Assembly (NCBI GenBank): GCA_947456965.1
Contig: CANGTU010000001.1
Location: 1 to 64,000, forward strand
From: Flavobacteriales bacterium
GTDB lineage: Bacteria > Bacteroidota > Bacteroidia > Flavobacteriales_D > Sanyastnellaceae
DNA length: 64,000 bases
Reading direction: 5' to 3'
Shown: positions 24,301 through 32,483 of the stretch, in pieces
How the letters are laid out: every line of letters starts with the position of its first letter
Position numbering within the stretch: the first letter of the stretch is position 1
Translations under genes and position numbers: made by a program
The notes under the pieces: model-generated
What the model was told of the DNA's origin: nothing
What the model saw: the letters and a program-made list of their open reading frames with translations, nothing else
The model's database searches: none

Positions 24301-25816
24301 TGATGAACCTGGCGTTGATGTCGTAACTGATAAATCCCTTGTTGTTCAGATCGATGAGTACGGCATGCCATTGCTCCTCACTCGATCGGGTGTAGATAGC
24401 AAGTTCCTTGGCGGAAAATGATTTGATCTGGGCATAGTCCGCGTATTTCTTGATTTCATAGAGAGGGTGCGTCATGCTGATACCAGACATGGTGTCGTAA
24501 CGCTTTTTCTTAAAGTACTCATTGGACTCGAATGCACCAATACGCTGGGTGCTTCCCGTAAAGGCTCCCATCTTGATTAGTGGGTCGTCCAGGTTCCAGT
24601 ACAACGCGTCGAAGTACATGTCGACGTTATGATAGGTGTTCTGAAACGGCGCCTTAGATACCCCTTCATCCGTGCGCAGGAGAATGAGCTGTCGCGTTTT
24701 CCGGTCGAAAGACAAATTGAGATCTGGATGGATAATGCTATCCTTCTCCACGTAGAATGTCGCTGAGGCGTGACCGCTGACAATGCGGTCAGGCTTGATA
24801 TCAAAAGCGAGGCTTCGGGCCACCAGGAATTTTTTGGAATCCCGGTAAAAGGTGAGCAGGGCAGGTTCATCAATGGTTCCTGAACCCGCCAGTTTAGTGC
24901 CCGCCATAGTGAAACCACCGTCGAAGTCCACATTGGGCACGATGTTCTGGATCTGCAGCCGCCTGAAGTATGATTCAAACCGAGGGTAGGTGGCATCTTC
25001 TTCAGTCTTGTTGGCGAGGATTTTTTCCGTCAGCTGGCCGAGCAGTGGCCTGTTGAAGAACTCGTTGTAAAAGGTCACACTGTCGATTACATAGGTGCTG
25101 CCTCTAACACGGATGTCGTACTCATCGAATTCTGCATAAGTAAGTGCGGGATCGAAGCCTGCCCTTTGCCAGGTGATGCGGCCTTTGGCGCCGATGAACC
25201 GGCCTGTGGTTGGGTAGAATGCGCCTGAGGTGGAGTAAATGACGGAGCTGTCGCCCTTGCTGTAGCATTTGAGGTTAAGGCTGGGAAACACAACTCTGGG
25301 AACGGAGTCAAATTCAAACCAGAAGCCCGGGCTGCTGCTTACCCATTTCACTGCATCACTTTGAAAGAAGGTGAGGTCGGCGAACAGGCCGACTGAGGAC
25401 TCAAGTATTTCGGTGGTGTATTTTCTGAACTTTTTGTCGGCGAGAATCTTGAGCACCATTTGTTGCCACTGGAGAAAGTCGGCGTCTGTCTTACGGGCTT
25501 TCGGAAAGGCGATCAGCGAGCGGATGTAATAGTCGAAGTCGGGGAAAACCTTGCTTTTGTTTTTCAGCAACAGATCAAGGGTTTCAAAGATCATCTCCTG
25601 CTGCTGGGGCGTATAGGCCTGTTGTTGCAGCCAGATCGGGGCAAACTGCTTTTCTATAAGCTCCTTTCCCGTGCCTTTCTTTTGCTCGTCGAAGAGATCG
25701 GACAGCTCTGCAATGAACTTTTCCGGCTCCCGGCTGAAAGCCGACAGGCGCTGCTGGGCCTGCACCGAATACCATCCGGACAAGCAGAATGTAAGCAGGA
25801 GAAGGAGTTTCCTCAT
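21341..25816 (-). CDS. Giant secreted/periplasmic protein of unknown function (1491 aa)
   Basis: A 1491-residue protein with a clear signal peptide (MRKLLLLLTFCLSGWYSVQAQ). I do not recognise a named domain. Residues about 25-150 are helical. From about 150 to 1300 the sequence is almost entirely short beta-strands with repeated turns such as GFTMAGTKLAGSGTIDEP, GGRVFAGNFEFMGTEYAF, GVMEFSDARLSSDDF and GDGRMDFNVNYGLVKL, reminiscent in texture of TamB/AsmA or LptA-like bridge proteins, though no specific motif proves this. A short helical stretch (about 455-520, SAKELAIYTRSSEEQWHAV) interrupts it, and the C-terminal ~200 residues are mixed alpha/beta ending RKKRDDLLSRYPDLQ. Start ATG 25816 is set by the signal peptide. 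It converges on tamB. Confidence 0.75.
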   Translation of the reverse strand: MRKLLLLLTFCLSGWYSVQAQQRLSAFSREPEKFIAELSDLFDEQKKGTGKELIEKQFAPIWLQQQAYTPQQQEMIFETLDLLLKNKSKVFPDFDYYIRSLIAFPKARKTDADFLQWQQMVLKILADKKFRKYTTEILESSVGLFADLTFFQSDAVKWVSSSPGFWFEFDSVPRVVFPSLNLKCYSKGDSSVIYSTSGAFYPTTGRFIGAKGRITWQRAGFDPALTYAEFDEYDIRVRGSTYVIDSVTFYNEFFNRPLLGQLTEKILANKTEEDATYPRFESYFRRLQIQNIVPNVDFDGGFTMAGTKLAGSGTIDEPALLTFYRDSKKFLVARSLAFDIKPDRIVSGHASATFYVEKDSIIHPDLNLSFDRKTRQLILLRTDEGVSKAPFQNTYHNVDMYFDALYWNLDDPLIKMGAFTGSTQRIGAFESNEYFKKKRYDTMSGISMTHPLYEIKKYADYAQIKSFSAKELAIYTRSSEEQWHAVLIDLNNKGFISYDINARFITIRPKLYAYIENNIGKRDYDVIQFNSEVPTGHNAQLSLLNYDLLVKGIENFALSDSQRVTIYPQNGEVIIRKNRDFTFGGRVFAGNFEFMGTEYAFSYKDFRLDLIKVDSCRIYVEDESLGKDNMGNYQKRRIRSVLRDLAGNIRIDSPTNKGGYHSYAYPQYPIFNCTKTSYVFWEDPNIQKGVYKRDSFYYQVKPFTIDSLDNFTKKDLKFNGTLVSGIFPDIEEPLVLMEDYSLGFKRNTGAGGLPAYAGKAKVTADLKLDYSGFKGAGELDYLTAHATSDEFTFLPESAHGQTRSFINREQTGKVEIPKATCDTTLLAFYPKQDKLDVSSIDKPISFFEKEATLAGTLHLQPQGMTGEGVMEFSDARLSSDDFTYTRRKILAPKSDFQLAGMGDEAGLGLAFKTDNVNSDVDFDKRQGLFKSNSGETKIEFPVNQYICFMDQFTWYMDRAELDLSSSRKPADDLVIDTGEDTKRSNFFSIAAGQDSLNFLSPRAKYDLKKSRIYCQKINHILVADSKISPDSGKVIIEKYADMQKLQRARILSNYVTQHHKMFNCELKIEGRRKYNGSGDIAYVDENKREQVIHFNEIRVDTSFQTVGNGIIKPEDQFFLSPAFEYHGKFAMAANNPFLTFDGGARILHNCAAIERTYYKFKAEINPLEIFIPVDSSLRDMEMAKLGLGVMVSQTSPMDVYSSFFSRRRDKDDQSLIESNGFLYFDKQARKYMVGSKEKIRQPKLPGNLLALGAENCELTGDGRMDFNVNYGLVKLTHVAELKYITDKNQLTAQSVSLIQFPFDEGCMKRMYEQIEQFPNLTPVDVTKTKFEKSLVELLGTERSDKLISELNLAGQLKRVPEELISTFYFADLKWQWDPVNEVFHTVGPLGIASMEKKQLFRYVKGKIEIEKRRSADMIRIYIELDAGNWYFFEYKLGIMNVISSDKEFQTILTDVKDDKRKFEENNVKYTYQLVASRKKRDDLLSRYPDLQ

Positions 25817-25929
25817 AGAATATACAATCGATGCGGGACAACGGCCGTGGGTCAATTTTAGTTCCAAACACTGCAGCTAAATGTTCCGGACGGATCAAGT
25901 TTCCAACACCCGAACTTGCCAAAAGGAAA

Positions 25930-25951
25930 AGCCACTCCCGGTGGAGTGGCT
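25930..25951 (-). terminator. Rho-independent terminator of the 48-aa gene
   Basis: AGCCACTCC-cggt-GGAGTGGCT, a perfect 9-bp stem, followed on the minus strand by TTTTCCTTTT. It lies 30 nt after the stop of the small gene at 25981, showing that gene is an independent transcript. Confidence 0.75.
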
Positions 25952-25980
25952 CCTTCTTGTTCAGGTCATGTAGCCGAATG

Positions 25981-26127
25981 TCACACGTGACCGCTCTGTT
26001 TCAGCCAGTCGCGGAGGCGCGTGCGGTCGTCTTCAACGAGATGGCGCATGGCCTTGCGGAGTTCTTTTCGGAACAACATGTTATCAAATGTCACATTGCC
26101 CAGCACTGCCTTGTAGTATTCCAGCAT
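25981..26127 (-). CDS. Small conserved-looking Bacteroidota protein (48 aa)
   Basis: A 48-residue frame beginning MLEYYKAVLGNVTFDNMLFR, continuing KELRKAMRHLVEDD and ending TRLRDWLKQSGHV. It is rich in charged residues, predicted as two or three helices, with no signal peptide. I recall similar short proteins of the 'LEYYK-x-VL-x-x-V-x-FD-x-x-LF-x-KEL-x-KA' pattern in many Bacteroidota genomes, annotated as hypothetical; this rests on memory only. A dedicated intrinsic terminator 30 nt downstream on the same strand supports it as a real, separately transcribed gene. The upstream flank to 26506 is non-coding. Confidence 0.7.
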   Translation of the reverse strand: MLEYYKAVLGNVTFDNMLFRKELRKAMRHLVEDDRTRLRDWLKQSGHV

Positions 26128-26339
26128 TTTCTTACAGATAGGTTAGGAACAATAAGCGTAAGCGCTCTGATGGAGGGCTTGCCGGGTCAGCGCATCCCCC
26201 AACCGATCTCAAACAGGTTTGTTTTCTGAGATGTCTAACGGGGGGCTTCCTCCTGGGGTTACGGCCGGAGAGCATTTTTCTTCAACAGGGGTGCTTAACG
26301 TTTGTTAGGAGGGCATCTTCAACTATGGCACGCGGCTTG

Positions 26340-26450
26340 ACGTTGCACAGCCATCAATGACTTACTTTCTGTAAGTTCTGGTTTTGGTTTAAAACCCAAT
26401 TTGGTTAAGGTTAAGGAAATGCCCCCGGAAACGTCTGGGGGCTTTCTGTT
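26340..26450 (+). ncRNA. Candidate small RNA or structured leader upstream of thiolase gene
   Basis: No gene fits 26128-26506, but the plus strand holds a chain of hairpins: ACTTAC-tttct-GTAAGT (26360-26376), GGTTTT-ggttt-AAAACC (26380-26396), a direct repeat GGTTAAGGTTAAGG (26403-26416), then a strong terminator. The order (small hairpin, AT-rich stretch, GC-rich terminator) is like that of the candidate at 10895-11024. No convincing promoter was located; TTTG at 26301 is a weak -33 candidate. The downstream gene starts 65 nt after the terminator. Confidence 0.35.
26421..26442 (+). terminator. Rho-independent terminator
   Basis: GCCCCCGGA-aacg-TCTGGGGGC forms a 9-bp stem (one G-U pair) followed by TTTCTGTTTCC on the plus strand. 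No plus-strand gene ends nearby, implying a non-coding transcript or attenuation. Confidence 0.75.
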
Positions 26451-26506
26451 TCCGGTAGCCATCCGGTTGGTTTTTGCGACCTTTGCCGGCAAAATCCAGA
26501 TCATTC

Positions 26507-27691
26507 ATGAGCAAGCGCGAAGTTTACATTGTTTCGGCCGTACGCACGCCGATGGGAAGTTTTGGCGGCAGTCTTTCTGCCATCCCCGCCACACGCCTGG
26601 GGGCCGTGGCCATCAGGGGCTCACTGGAGCGCATCGGACTCCAACCTGAAGAGGTACAGGAAGTGCTGATGGGTTGTGTGCTTCAAGCCAATGTCGGGCA
26701 GGCTCCGGCGCGTCAGGCTGCTATTTTCGCCGGACTCCCGGCTTCTGTGCAGTGCACTACAGTGAACAAGGTATGTGCCTCGGGCATGAAGGCCATCATG
26801 CAAGGTGCGCAGGCCATCCTTCTCGGGGATGCTGATGTAGTGGTTGCAGGAGGCATGGAGAGTATGAGCCAGGTGCCCTTTTATGCACCCGCTGTGCGAT
26901 GGGGAAATAAATACGGCGATACGGCACTGGTGGACGGGCTGGCCAAGGATGGGCTGACCGATGTGTACCACAACTACGCCATGGGCAACGCAGCTGATAT
27001 GTGCGCCAGAGAATGTCAGATCAGCCGGGAGGATCAGGATGCTTTTGCCATTGAATCCTACAAGCGATCAGCTGCGGCCTGGTCATCCGGTGCTTTTGCG
27101 GATGAAATTGTTTCGGTTGAGATAAAGGATCGGAAGGGTCAGGTGACTGCCTTCTCTGAAGACGAGGAGTACCGCAATGTGAACTTTGAAAAAATCCCAC
27201 AGCTTCGTCCTGTTTTCAGCAAAGAGGGCACCGTTACCGCTGCTAATGCTTCCACCATGAATGATGGCGCAGCAGCGGTGGTCCTGATGAGCGGAGAGAA
27301 GATGAATGCTCTTGGCCTTAAGCCGCTTGCCCGGATCGCCGGTTATGCGGACGCTGAGCAGGCTCCTGAATGGTTTACCACAACGCCGTCTCTGGCTCTT
27401 CCCCGAGCCGCTGAGCGCGCTGGAGTTTCTCTCGATCAGCTCGACTTTGTGGAGCTGAATGAGGCTTTCTCCGTTGTGGGCATTGTCAATATGCAGAAGA
27501 TGGGTCTTGACCCCGCCCGCGTCAACGTGAACGGCGGCGCAGTTTCACTTGGGCATCCCCTGGGATGCAGCGGGGCTCGCATCATAGTGACTCTGGCTCA
27601 TCTGCTCAGCCACCGCAATGGCCGGTTCGGAGGTGCAGGAATTTGCAACGGAGGCGGCGGTGCAAGCGCTATGGTTATTGAGCGCACTTAA
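26507..27691 (+). CDS. Acetyl-CoA C-acyltransferase (thiolase)
   Basis: A 394-residue thiolase that condenses two acetyl-CoA or cleaves 3-ketoacyl-CoA. The nucleophilic Cys90 lies in VNKVCASGMKA, His350 in SLGHPLGCSGARI, and the second catalytic Cys380 in GGAGICNGGGGASA. The NEAF motif (VELNEAFSVV) that shapes the oxyanion hole is present. Start ATG 26507 yields the standard N-terminus (EVYIVSAVRTPMGSFGG); GACCTTTGCCGGC, a promoter-like box, lies about 23 nt upstream. Biosynthetic (acetoacetyl-CoA) versus degradative role is not decidable from context, as the next gene, 16 bp downstream, is a nucleotide-sugar enzyme. Confidence 0.93.
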   Translation: MSKREVYIVSAVRTPMGSFGGSLSAIPATRLGAVAIRGSLERIGLQPEEVQEVLMGCVLQANVGQAPARQAAIFAGLPASVQCTTVNKVCASGMKAIMQGAQAILLGDADVVVAGGMESMSQVPFYAPAVRWGNKYGDTALVDGLAKDGLTDVYHNYAMGNAADMCARECQISREDQDAFAIESYKRSAAAWSSGAFADEIVSVEIKDRKGQVTAFSEDEEYRNVNFEKIPQLRPVFSKEGTVTAANASTMNDGAAAVVLMSGEKMNALGLKPLARIAGYADAEQAPEWFTTTPSLALPRAAERAGVSLDQLDFVELNEAFSVVGIVNMQKMGLDPARVNVNGGAVSLGHPLGCSGARIIVTLAHLLSHRNGRFGGAGICNGGGGASAMVIERT

Positions 27692-27706
27692 ACGAATCCC
27701 GTTTCC

Positions 27707-29575
27707 TTGTTCCTGCCCAACCGAAATACTCCGAGGTGGATCATTTTCGCCATTGATGTGGCGACTTGTCTGGTGGCGCTCATGGCGGCCTACCTTGTTC
27801 GTTTTGAATTCCGGCCGCCGGCATCAGAGGTGGATCTGGCGATGCGGTTTCTCCCCGTATTCATCCTCGTGCGGGTATTGTCGTTTGCCGCAGGCCGCAC
27901 CTATGCCGGCATCATCCGATACACGAGTACGCAGGATACTCTTCGGATTTTCACGGTACTGACCATCGGAAGCATTCTCTTCCTTTTGGCTAATGCGGCC
28001 CGGTTCTGGTTTGTCGACCGGCAGTATTTCCTGCCCATTTCCATCATCATTTTGGAGTACCTGCTTTCGCTTTTTATCATGGTGGTCGGACGGATCGCTG
28101 TGAAGGTTCTCTACCTCGAGCTGAAGACTCCCTCCCGGGCGCGTCGCAGGGCGGTGATTGTGGGAGCCGGAGAGAGTGGTATGATGACCAAGCGGGCAAT
28201 TGACCGCGATCTGCGATCGGGTATCGACGTGATGGCATTCATAGATGAAGATCGCAACAAGAGCGGGAAGAAGCTCGAAGGTGCAGATATCTGGCATACA
28301 TCCAGGACAGAGGAACTCTTCGCTTCAGGCAAGGTGGATGAGCTCATTCTGGCGGTGCCTTCTATGTCACATGACAAGAAGTCGCATCTTATCGATCTGG
28401 CTCTGCGGCATGGCATCAAAGTGCTCAATGTTCCCCCTGTGAAGCAGTGGATAGGTGGAGAGCTCAATATCCGGCAGATTCGTGATGTGCGCATTGAGGA
28501 TCTGCTGGGACGGGATCCGATCCGGCTCGACAGCCAGTCGGTTCGGGACCAGCTGCGCGATAAGGTGGTGCTGGTGACCGGAGCTGCAGGGAGCATTGGC
28601 AGTGAACTGGTGAGGCAAGTTCTGGGCTATTCACCTCGCCATGTAATCCTGCTGGATCAGGCCGAGTCGCCCCTTTTTGAGCTTCAGGGCGAATTGCTCC
28701 GAAGCGGTCAGCTGGAACTCTGTGATCTGGTCATCGGTGATGTTCGAAAGCCCGACCGCATGCGGCGTATGATGCTGCACTTCCGCCCACAGGTGGTATT
28801 CCATGCCGCTGCCTACAAGCATGTGCCGCTGATGGAAGACAATCCTTCCGAGGCCTTGCTGGCAAACGTGCTCGGTACCCGGGTCATGGTGGATCTCGCC
28901 CACGAGACAGGTGTAGAGACATTCGTGCTCATCAGCACCGACAAAGCTGTAAACCCCACCAGTGTGATGGGGGCCACCAAACGCGTGGCCGAGATGTACG
29001 CCCAGTCAGCTCAGTCCCATTCGACTACAAAGTTCATCACGACGCGCTTTGGAAATGTTCTGGGATCAAGTGGATCAGTCATTCCCATCTTCCTGAAGCA
29101 GATCGAACAGGGGGGGCCGGTGACGGTGACTCATCCCGAGGTCAGCCGATACTTCATGACCATACCGGAGGCTGTGCAGCTCGTGCTGGAGGCCGCGGCT
29201 ATGGGCCGGGGAGGAGAGATTTTCGCCTTCGATATGGGACAGAGCATCCGGATTGCTGAACTCGCCCGCAATATGATCCGGCTTTCCGGTTTTGAGCCAG
29301 ATCGCGAGATCGCCATCCGCTATACCGGACTTCGACCGGGTGAGAAATTGTATGAGGAAGTGCTGAGCCAGGATGAGCAGTCAATTCCAACTCATCATCC
29401 ACGCATTGTAGTAGCTCGTGTGCGGGAGTATCCGTATGAACAAGTAAAGAATCAGGTGGATCATCTGGTGCGCTTGTTCGATGATCAGGATAACCTCCGG
29501 ATTGTGAAAGCCCTGAAGGAGCTGGTCCCCGAATATGTCAGCAACAATTCCGTGTTTGAGCAGTTAGATGAATAG
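27707..29575 (+). CDS. FlaA1/CapD-like membrane nucleotide-sugar dehydratase/epimerase
   Basis: A 622-residue polysaccharide biosynthesis enzyme of the WbpM/CapD/FlaA1 group. The N-terminal ~130 residues contain about four transmembrane helices, a first Rossmann-like region follows (RRAVIVGAGESGMMTKRAI near 147-165), then the SDR catalytic domain: VVLVTGAAGSIGSELV near 288, and STDKAVNPTSVMGATKRVAEMYA near 410, where Met replaces the usual catalytic Tyr as in WbpM-type 4,6-dehydratases. It likely converts a UDP-GlcNAc-type sugar at the inner membrane for surface glycans. The only start in frame is TTG 27707, because the thiolase stop codon is in the same frame 18 nt earlier. Confidence 0.9.
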   Translation: MFLPNRNTPRWIIFAIDVATCLVALMAAYLVRFEFRPPASEVDLAMRFLPVFILVRVLSFAAGRTYAGIIRYTSTQDTLRIFTVLTIGSILFLLANAARFWFVDRQYFLPISIIILEYLLSLFIMVVGRIAVKVLYLELKTPSRARRRAVIVGAGESGMMTKRAIDRDLRSGIDVMAFIDEDRNKSGKKLEGADIWHTSRTEELFASGKVDELILAVPSMSHDKKSHLIDLALRHGIKVLNVPPVKQWIGGELNIRQIRDVRIEDLLGRDPIRLDSQSVRDQLRDKVVLVTGAAGSIGSELVRQVLGYSPRHVILLDQAESPLFELQGELLRSGQLELCDLVIGDVRKPDRMRRMMLHFRPQVVFHAAAYKHVPLMEDNPSEALLANVLGTRVMVDLAHETGVETFVLISTDKAVNPTSVMGATKRVAEMYAQSAQSHSTTKFITTRFGNVLGSSGSVIPIFLKQIEQGGPVTVTHPEVSRYFMTIPEAVQLVLEAAAMGRGGEIFAFDMGQSIRIAELARNMIRLSGFEPDREIAIRYTGLRPGEKLYEEVLSQDEQSIPTHHPRIVVARVREYPYEQVKNQVDHLVRLFDDQDNLRIVKALKELVPEYVSNNSVFEQLDE

Positions 29576-29590
29576 ATCCTCAGGCGCATC

Positions 29591-29992
29591 ATGACCATCG
29601 ACAAGAATATCGAAATAGCCAACCTGCAGCATGAGATTGGCTCGTACATCGGACTCGGACAGAACAGTCTCGTATTTCACTTTGATGAAGGAGCTCAGCA
29701 CACGGTTCTCCGGCTCATTACCGCTAATCCCCGCCACAATCAATCCTTCCTGTTTCATGCCACGGAAGGCGACAGCAAGGTGGAGGCTCTCCGGCTGATG
29801 CTGGAGTATGTCAAGAGATACAAGGAGCAGGAAAGCAGCTACACCATCCAGTGGTCGCTCAAGGGGGAGAATCAACTTCAGACGTCTTACTTCCGGGCGA
29901 AGAATGTGCTTGGTGCCCTGGACAAGCTTTACTACGACCGGGACCCCAATTCGATCACTGTATTCAGCGTCACGCTGAACCCGATCTCATAG
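29591..29992 (+). CDS. Conserved-type hypothetical protein (133 aa)
   Basis: A 133-residue soluble protein with no signal peptide or membrane segment, 15 nt after the dehydratase gene, so likely in its operon. It reads as alternating strands and one long helix (SKVEALRLMLEYVKRYKEQESSY), with a C-terminal AKNVLGALDKLYYDRDP segment. I do not recognise a named domain. Gene spacing, sensible composition and a normal ATG support it being real; the role may relate to the neighbouring sugar enzyme, but this is only by position. Confidence 0.7.
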   Translation: MTIDKNIEIANLQHEIGSYIGLGQNSLVFHFDEGAQHTVLRLITANPRHNQSFLFHATEGDSKVEALRLMLEYVKRYKEQESSYTIQWSLKGENQLQTSYFRAKNVLGALDKLYYDRDPNSITVFSVTLNPIS

Positions 29993-30135
29993 TGCGCCAA
30001 CCGCCGGATTTCCGGCTCCATCCAAGAGTGTGGCTATCGGATTCTTGAAACTCTCGCCGATGCGCGGCGGCTCTCCGTGATGTGATGGAGTCGGGTATCG
30101 GAACTGCCTGCCTCTCCCTTTGAGGTTCCCAATGG

Positions 30136-30152
30136 CCCGGTGCATCACCGGG
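30136..30152. terminator. Hairpin between convergent genes
   Basis: CCCGGTG-cat-CACCGGG is a perfect 7-bp stem in the gap 29993-30245. No U-tract follows on either strand. A second short stem GCCGGA-tt-TCCGGC is at 30003-30016. These are possible weak terminators; nothing else is seen in the gap. Confidence 0.3.
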
Positions 30153-30245
30153 AGGCCGCCACTTTCCTTGCATCGGTTTGAAGACATGAACCATTGGAGT
30201 ACCCGGGATATTTTACCCATGCAAAAAAAAATACGTGAAGGATGA

Positions 30246-32483
30246 TTATCGCCTCACGATGCGGATGCGCCACGAGCCGCCATCCAGGATATAGAGTCCG
30301 GGCGAAAGCAACGAGATATCGGCTGACCGGGCGTTTTCCAAGGTCATCACTTCCTGCCCGGTGGAAGAGAGCAGTCGTCCGGTAAGCGGACGGTTGAAAT
30401 GCAATGGACCATCAGTCGGATTAGGCCAGACAGGAATCAGATCTCCAGCGATTTCGGAAACCTTCACGACACCATTGGGGCCGTTGGGAGTTGGCTCGGT
30501 GAAGACCATCCAGGTGCTTGCGCCGTCTGTTGTGCGACCGAAAGTCTGATTAACATTCAGCGGCGGGATCGCGATCTGGTCGAGGCGACGCGGAGCTCGC
30601 TGAACTACTTCAGTAATCAGCAGGGGCTCACCGGTTGCAGCAAGCCGGAACCCAAGGTGGAGTGGCCCTTGTTCAGGATCACGGTCGGCCCAGAGGAGGA
30701 GAAAATCTCCCGGATCCAGGGTGACGTTCGGGAGTCGCCACTTGTTCCAGTCGAGCGGATCATCACTTATAAACGAAGAGCCGAGATACTGGGGAGAAGT
30801 GCCCGCATTATAGAGCTCAATCCAATCGTCGGCCTGTCCGGCATTGTCCGTGATCGTGGATGCATTCACGGACTGGACCTCATTGATGACCACTTGTGTA
30901 ACACCTGGTGCGATGTGGATATATCGGCTCGCGCAGGAGCCATTTTGGAAATTGTTCCAAGCGGTCTGCGACATCACATTGAACTCGACGGAAGATACCG
31001 GTTCAGGTATATCCACGAAGGAAAAGCGTTGTTCTTCACCGCCGGGAGCGGCATCAGCGGTGGTGAGGACCGGAGCTGAATTCCAGCTTCCGCCGGGCCA
31101 CTGGCGATAGGCAGCTACATACGCGGGGCCTGGCTCGACGGTGGCGCGAATGACCAATTCATTGCCAGAGAGAATAGCATGCACATGGTTAGCTACCTGA
31201 GGAGTGCTGAAGGATTCAATCTGGTTGAGCATGGATTGACGGCGGGCATTCACGTAATCACGCAGTCCGAAGTCTACATGTCCGCCCCAAGCTTCATCAA
31301 TGGCGTTCAGAAAGTCATTTTCCGTGTAGCCATAATCGAGCGGCCGGTAAGCATCTTCGATGGCATGCGGGGCGATCAATTCCTGCAGCTGTGCGGCATA
31401 GCTGATGATTCCATCTTCATGGAACCAGTCGGATGTAAATGTCTCGAGGTAGTAGGTAAACTGATTGCGCCAAACCGGGTTGGCCAGCAAGCGTTCATAG
31501 AGTGGGCGTTCCTGTCCGGTCTGACTCCAGGAATACACGTTTCTCTCTGTCCAGTCTTCGCCGATCCAATCCACTCCCAGCGTGTTGTCGAGGTCGTATG
31601 GGATGTATTCGATGACTCCCGTGCGCTCGTTTCGGAGGAGGTAGAAATTGTTTCGGTTGAACGCATGATTGTCCCAGTTTCCAGTGAGCACATCTATGGC
31701 GAGGTACTTCAGGTAATCATCCACATTGAACACCTTTTCGAGGGCGCAGGTCAGATTACCGGCTGATGTGTTGTTGAGTACGCTGATGAACTCCGCGAGG
31801 TCGCTGTAGTCATCCTGTTCGGTATTTGTTTTGAGTTCGTATACACGATAGCCCCATGCCTCCAGTTTGTAGAGGTCTGGATTGGCACCGAGGTAGAGGA
31901 GATCAGCGGGGTAGGTACATTTCCAAAGATGAGCGGATTCATCGCCGAAGTAGGTGGAAGTGAACTGCTCGTCGATGTGTTCCGTATGGATGTACAACCC
32001 CCGGTATTCGTCATTGATGTAGAGGCGCACGTAAGAAGTCCGTGATCCGGCCAGGTTGTATCGGCGAATCATATCCCAGCAGAGTTTGGCTCGGAGAAGG
32101 GAAGGGTCGTTTTGGTTGGCAACGAGGTTTAGTTTCTCCAACCCGAGCCATTTCAGTCCTGGGATGAATGAGTTGATTGAAATCTTGAAGGATTTCTTAG
32201 CTGCGTTCAGAGATGTATTACCCCGCATCCTGAATCCGATGTAGTGCAAGGTATCGTGGCGGGTGGAAGAATGGTATTCGAAGGTGGCGGGCCATTCGTA
32301 TTCATTGCCCCCGTTTGCTGGATCGAGCAGGGCGGTCAGACTGTCGGGGTCGATGGTGATTCTGATTTCGGCCACTTCATCTTGCAAGAAGGCATCACCC
32401 CATTCGGGAATGCTGGGCTGGGCAGAGGCTCGCTGCATACTGCAGGCAAGCAGCGCAAACGCGACGAGCAGAAACGTTTTCAT
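30246..32483 (-). CDS. CotH-family secreted protein with lamin-tail domain and T9SS sorting domain
   Basis: A 745-residue exported protein. The signal peptide ends near ASAQPS (about residue 22). Residues 40-400 form a CotH kinase-like domain (IGFRMRGNTSLNAAKKSFKI, then YIPYDLDNTLG with the metal-binding DLD). A lamin-tail domain lies at about 525-640 (VVINEVQSVNAS, then DDWIELYNAG). The C-terminus (about 680-745) is a T9SS sorting domain (IPVWPNPTDGPLHF). CotH proteins in spore formers phosphorylate coat proteins; in Bacteroidota the role is unknown. Its ATG overlaps the stop of the upstream Nudix-type regulator gene (ATGA), indicating co-transcription. Confidence 0.88.
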   Translation of the reverse strand: MKTFLLVAFALLACSMQRASAQPSIPEWGDAFLQDEVAEIRITIDPDSLTALLDPANGGNEYEWPATFEYHSSTRHDTLHYIGFRMRGNTSLNAAKKSFKISINSFIPGLKWLGLEKLNLVANQNDPSLLRAKLCWDMIRRYNLAGSRTSYVRLYINDEYRGLYIHTEHIDEQFTSTYFGDESAHLWKCTYPADLLYLGANPDLYKLEAWGYRVYELKTNTEQDDYSDLAEFISVLNNTSAGNLTCALEKVFNVDDYLKYLAIDVLTGNWDNHAFNRNNFYLLRNERTGVIEYIPYDLDNTLGVDWIGEDWTERNVYSWSQTGQERPLYERLLANPVWRNQFTYYLETFTSDWFHEDGIISYAAQLQELIAPHAIEDAYRPLDYGYTENDFLNAIDEAWGGHVDFGLRDYVNARRQSMLNQIESFSTPQVANHVHAILSGNELVIRATVEPGPAYVAAYRQWPGGSWNSAPVLTTADAAPGGEEQRFSFVDIPEPVSSVEFNVMSQTAWNNFQNGSCASRYIHIAPGVTQVVINEVQSVNASTITDNAGQADDWIELYNAGTSPQYLGSSFISDDPLDWNKWRLPNVTLDPGDFLLLWADRDPEQGPLHLGFRLAATGEPLLITEVVQRAPRRLDQIAIPPLNVNQTFGRTTDGASTWMVFTEPTPNGPNGVVKVSEIAGDLIPVWPNPTDGPLHFNRPLTGRLLSSTGQEVMTLENARSADISLLSPGLYILDGGSWRIRIVRR

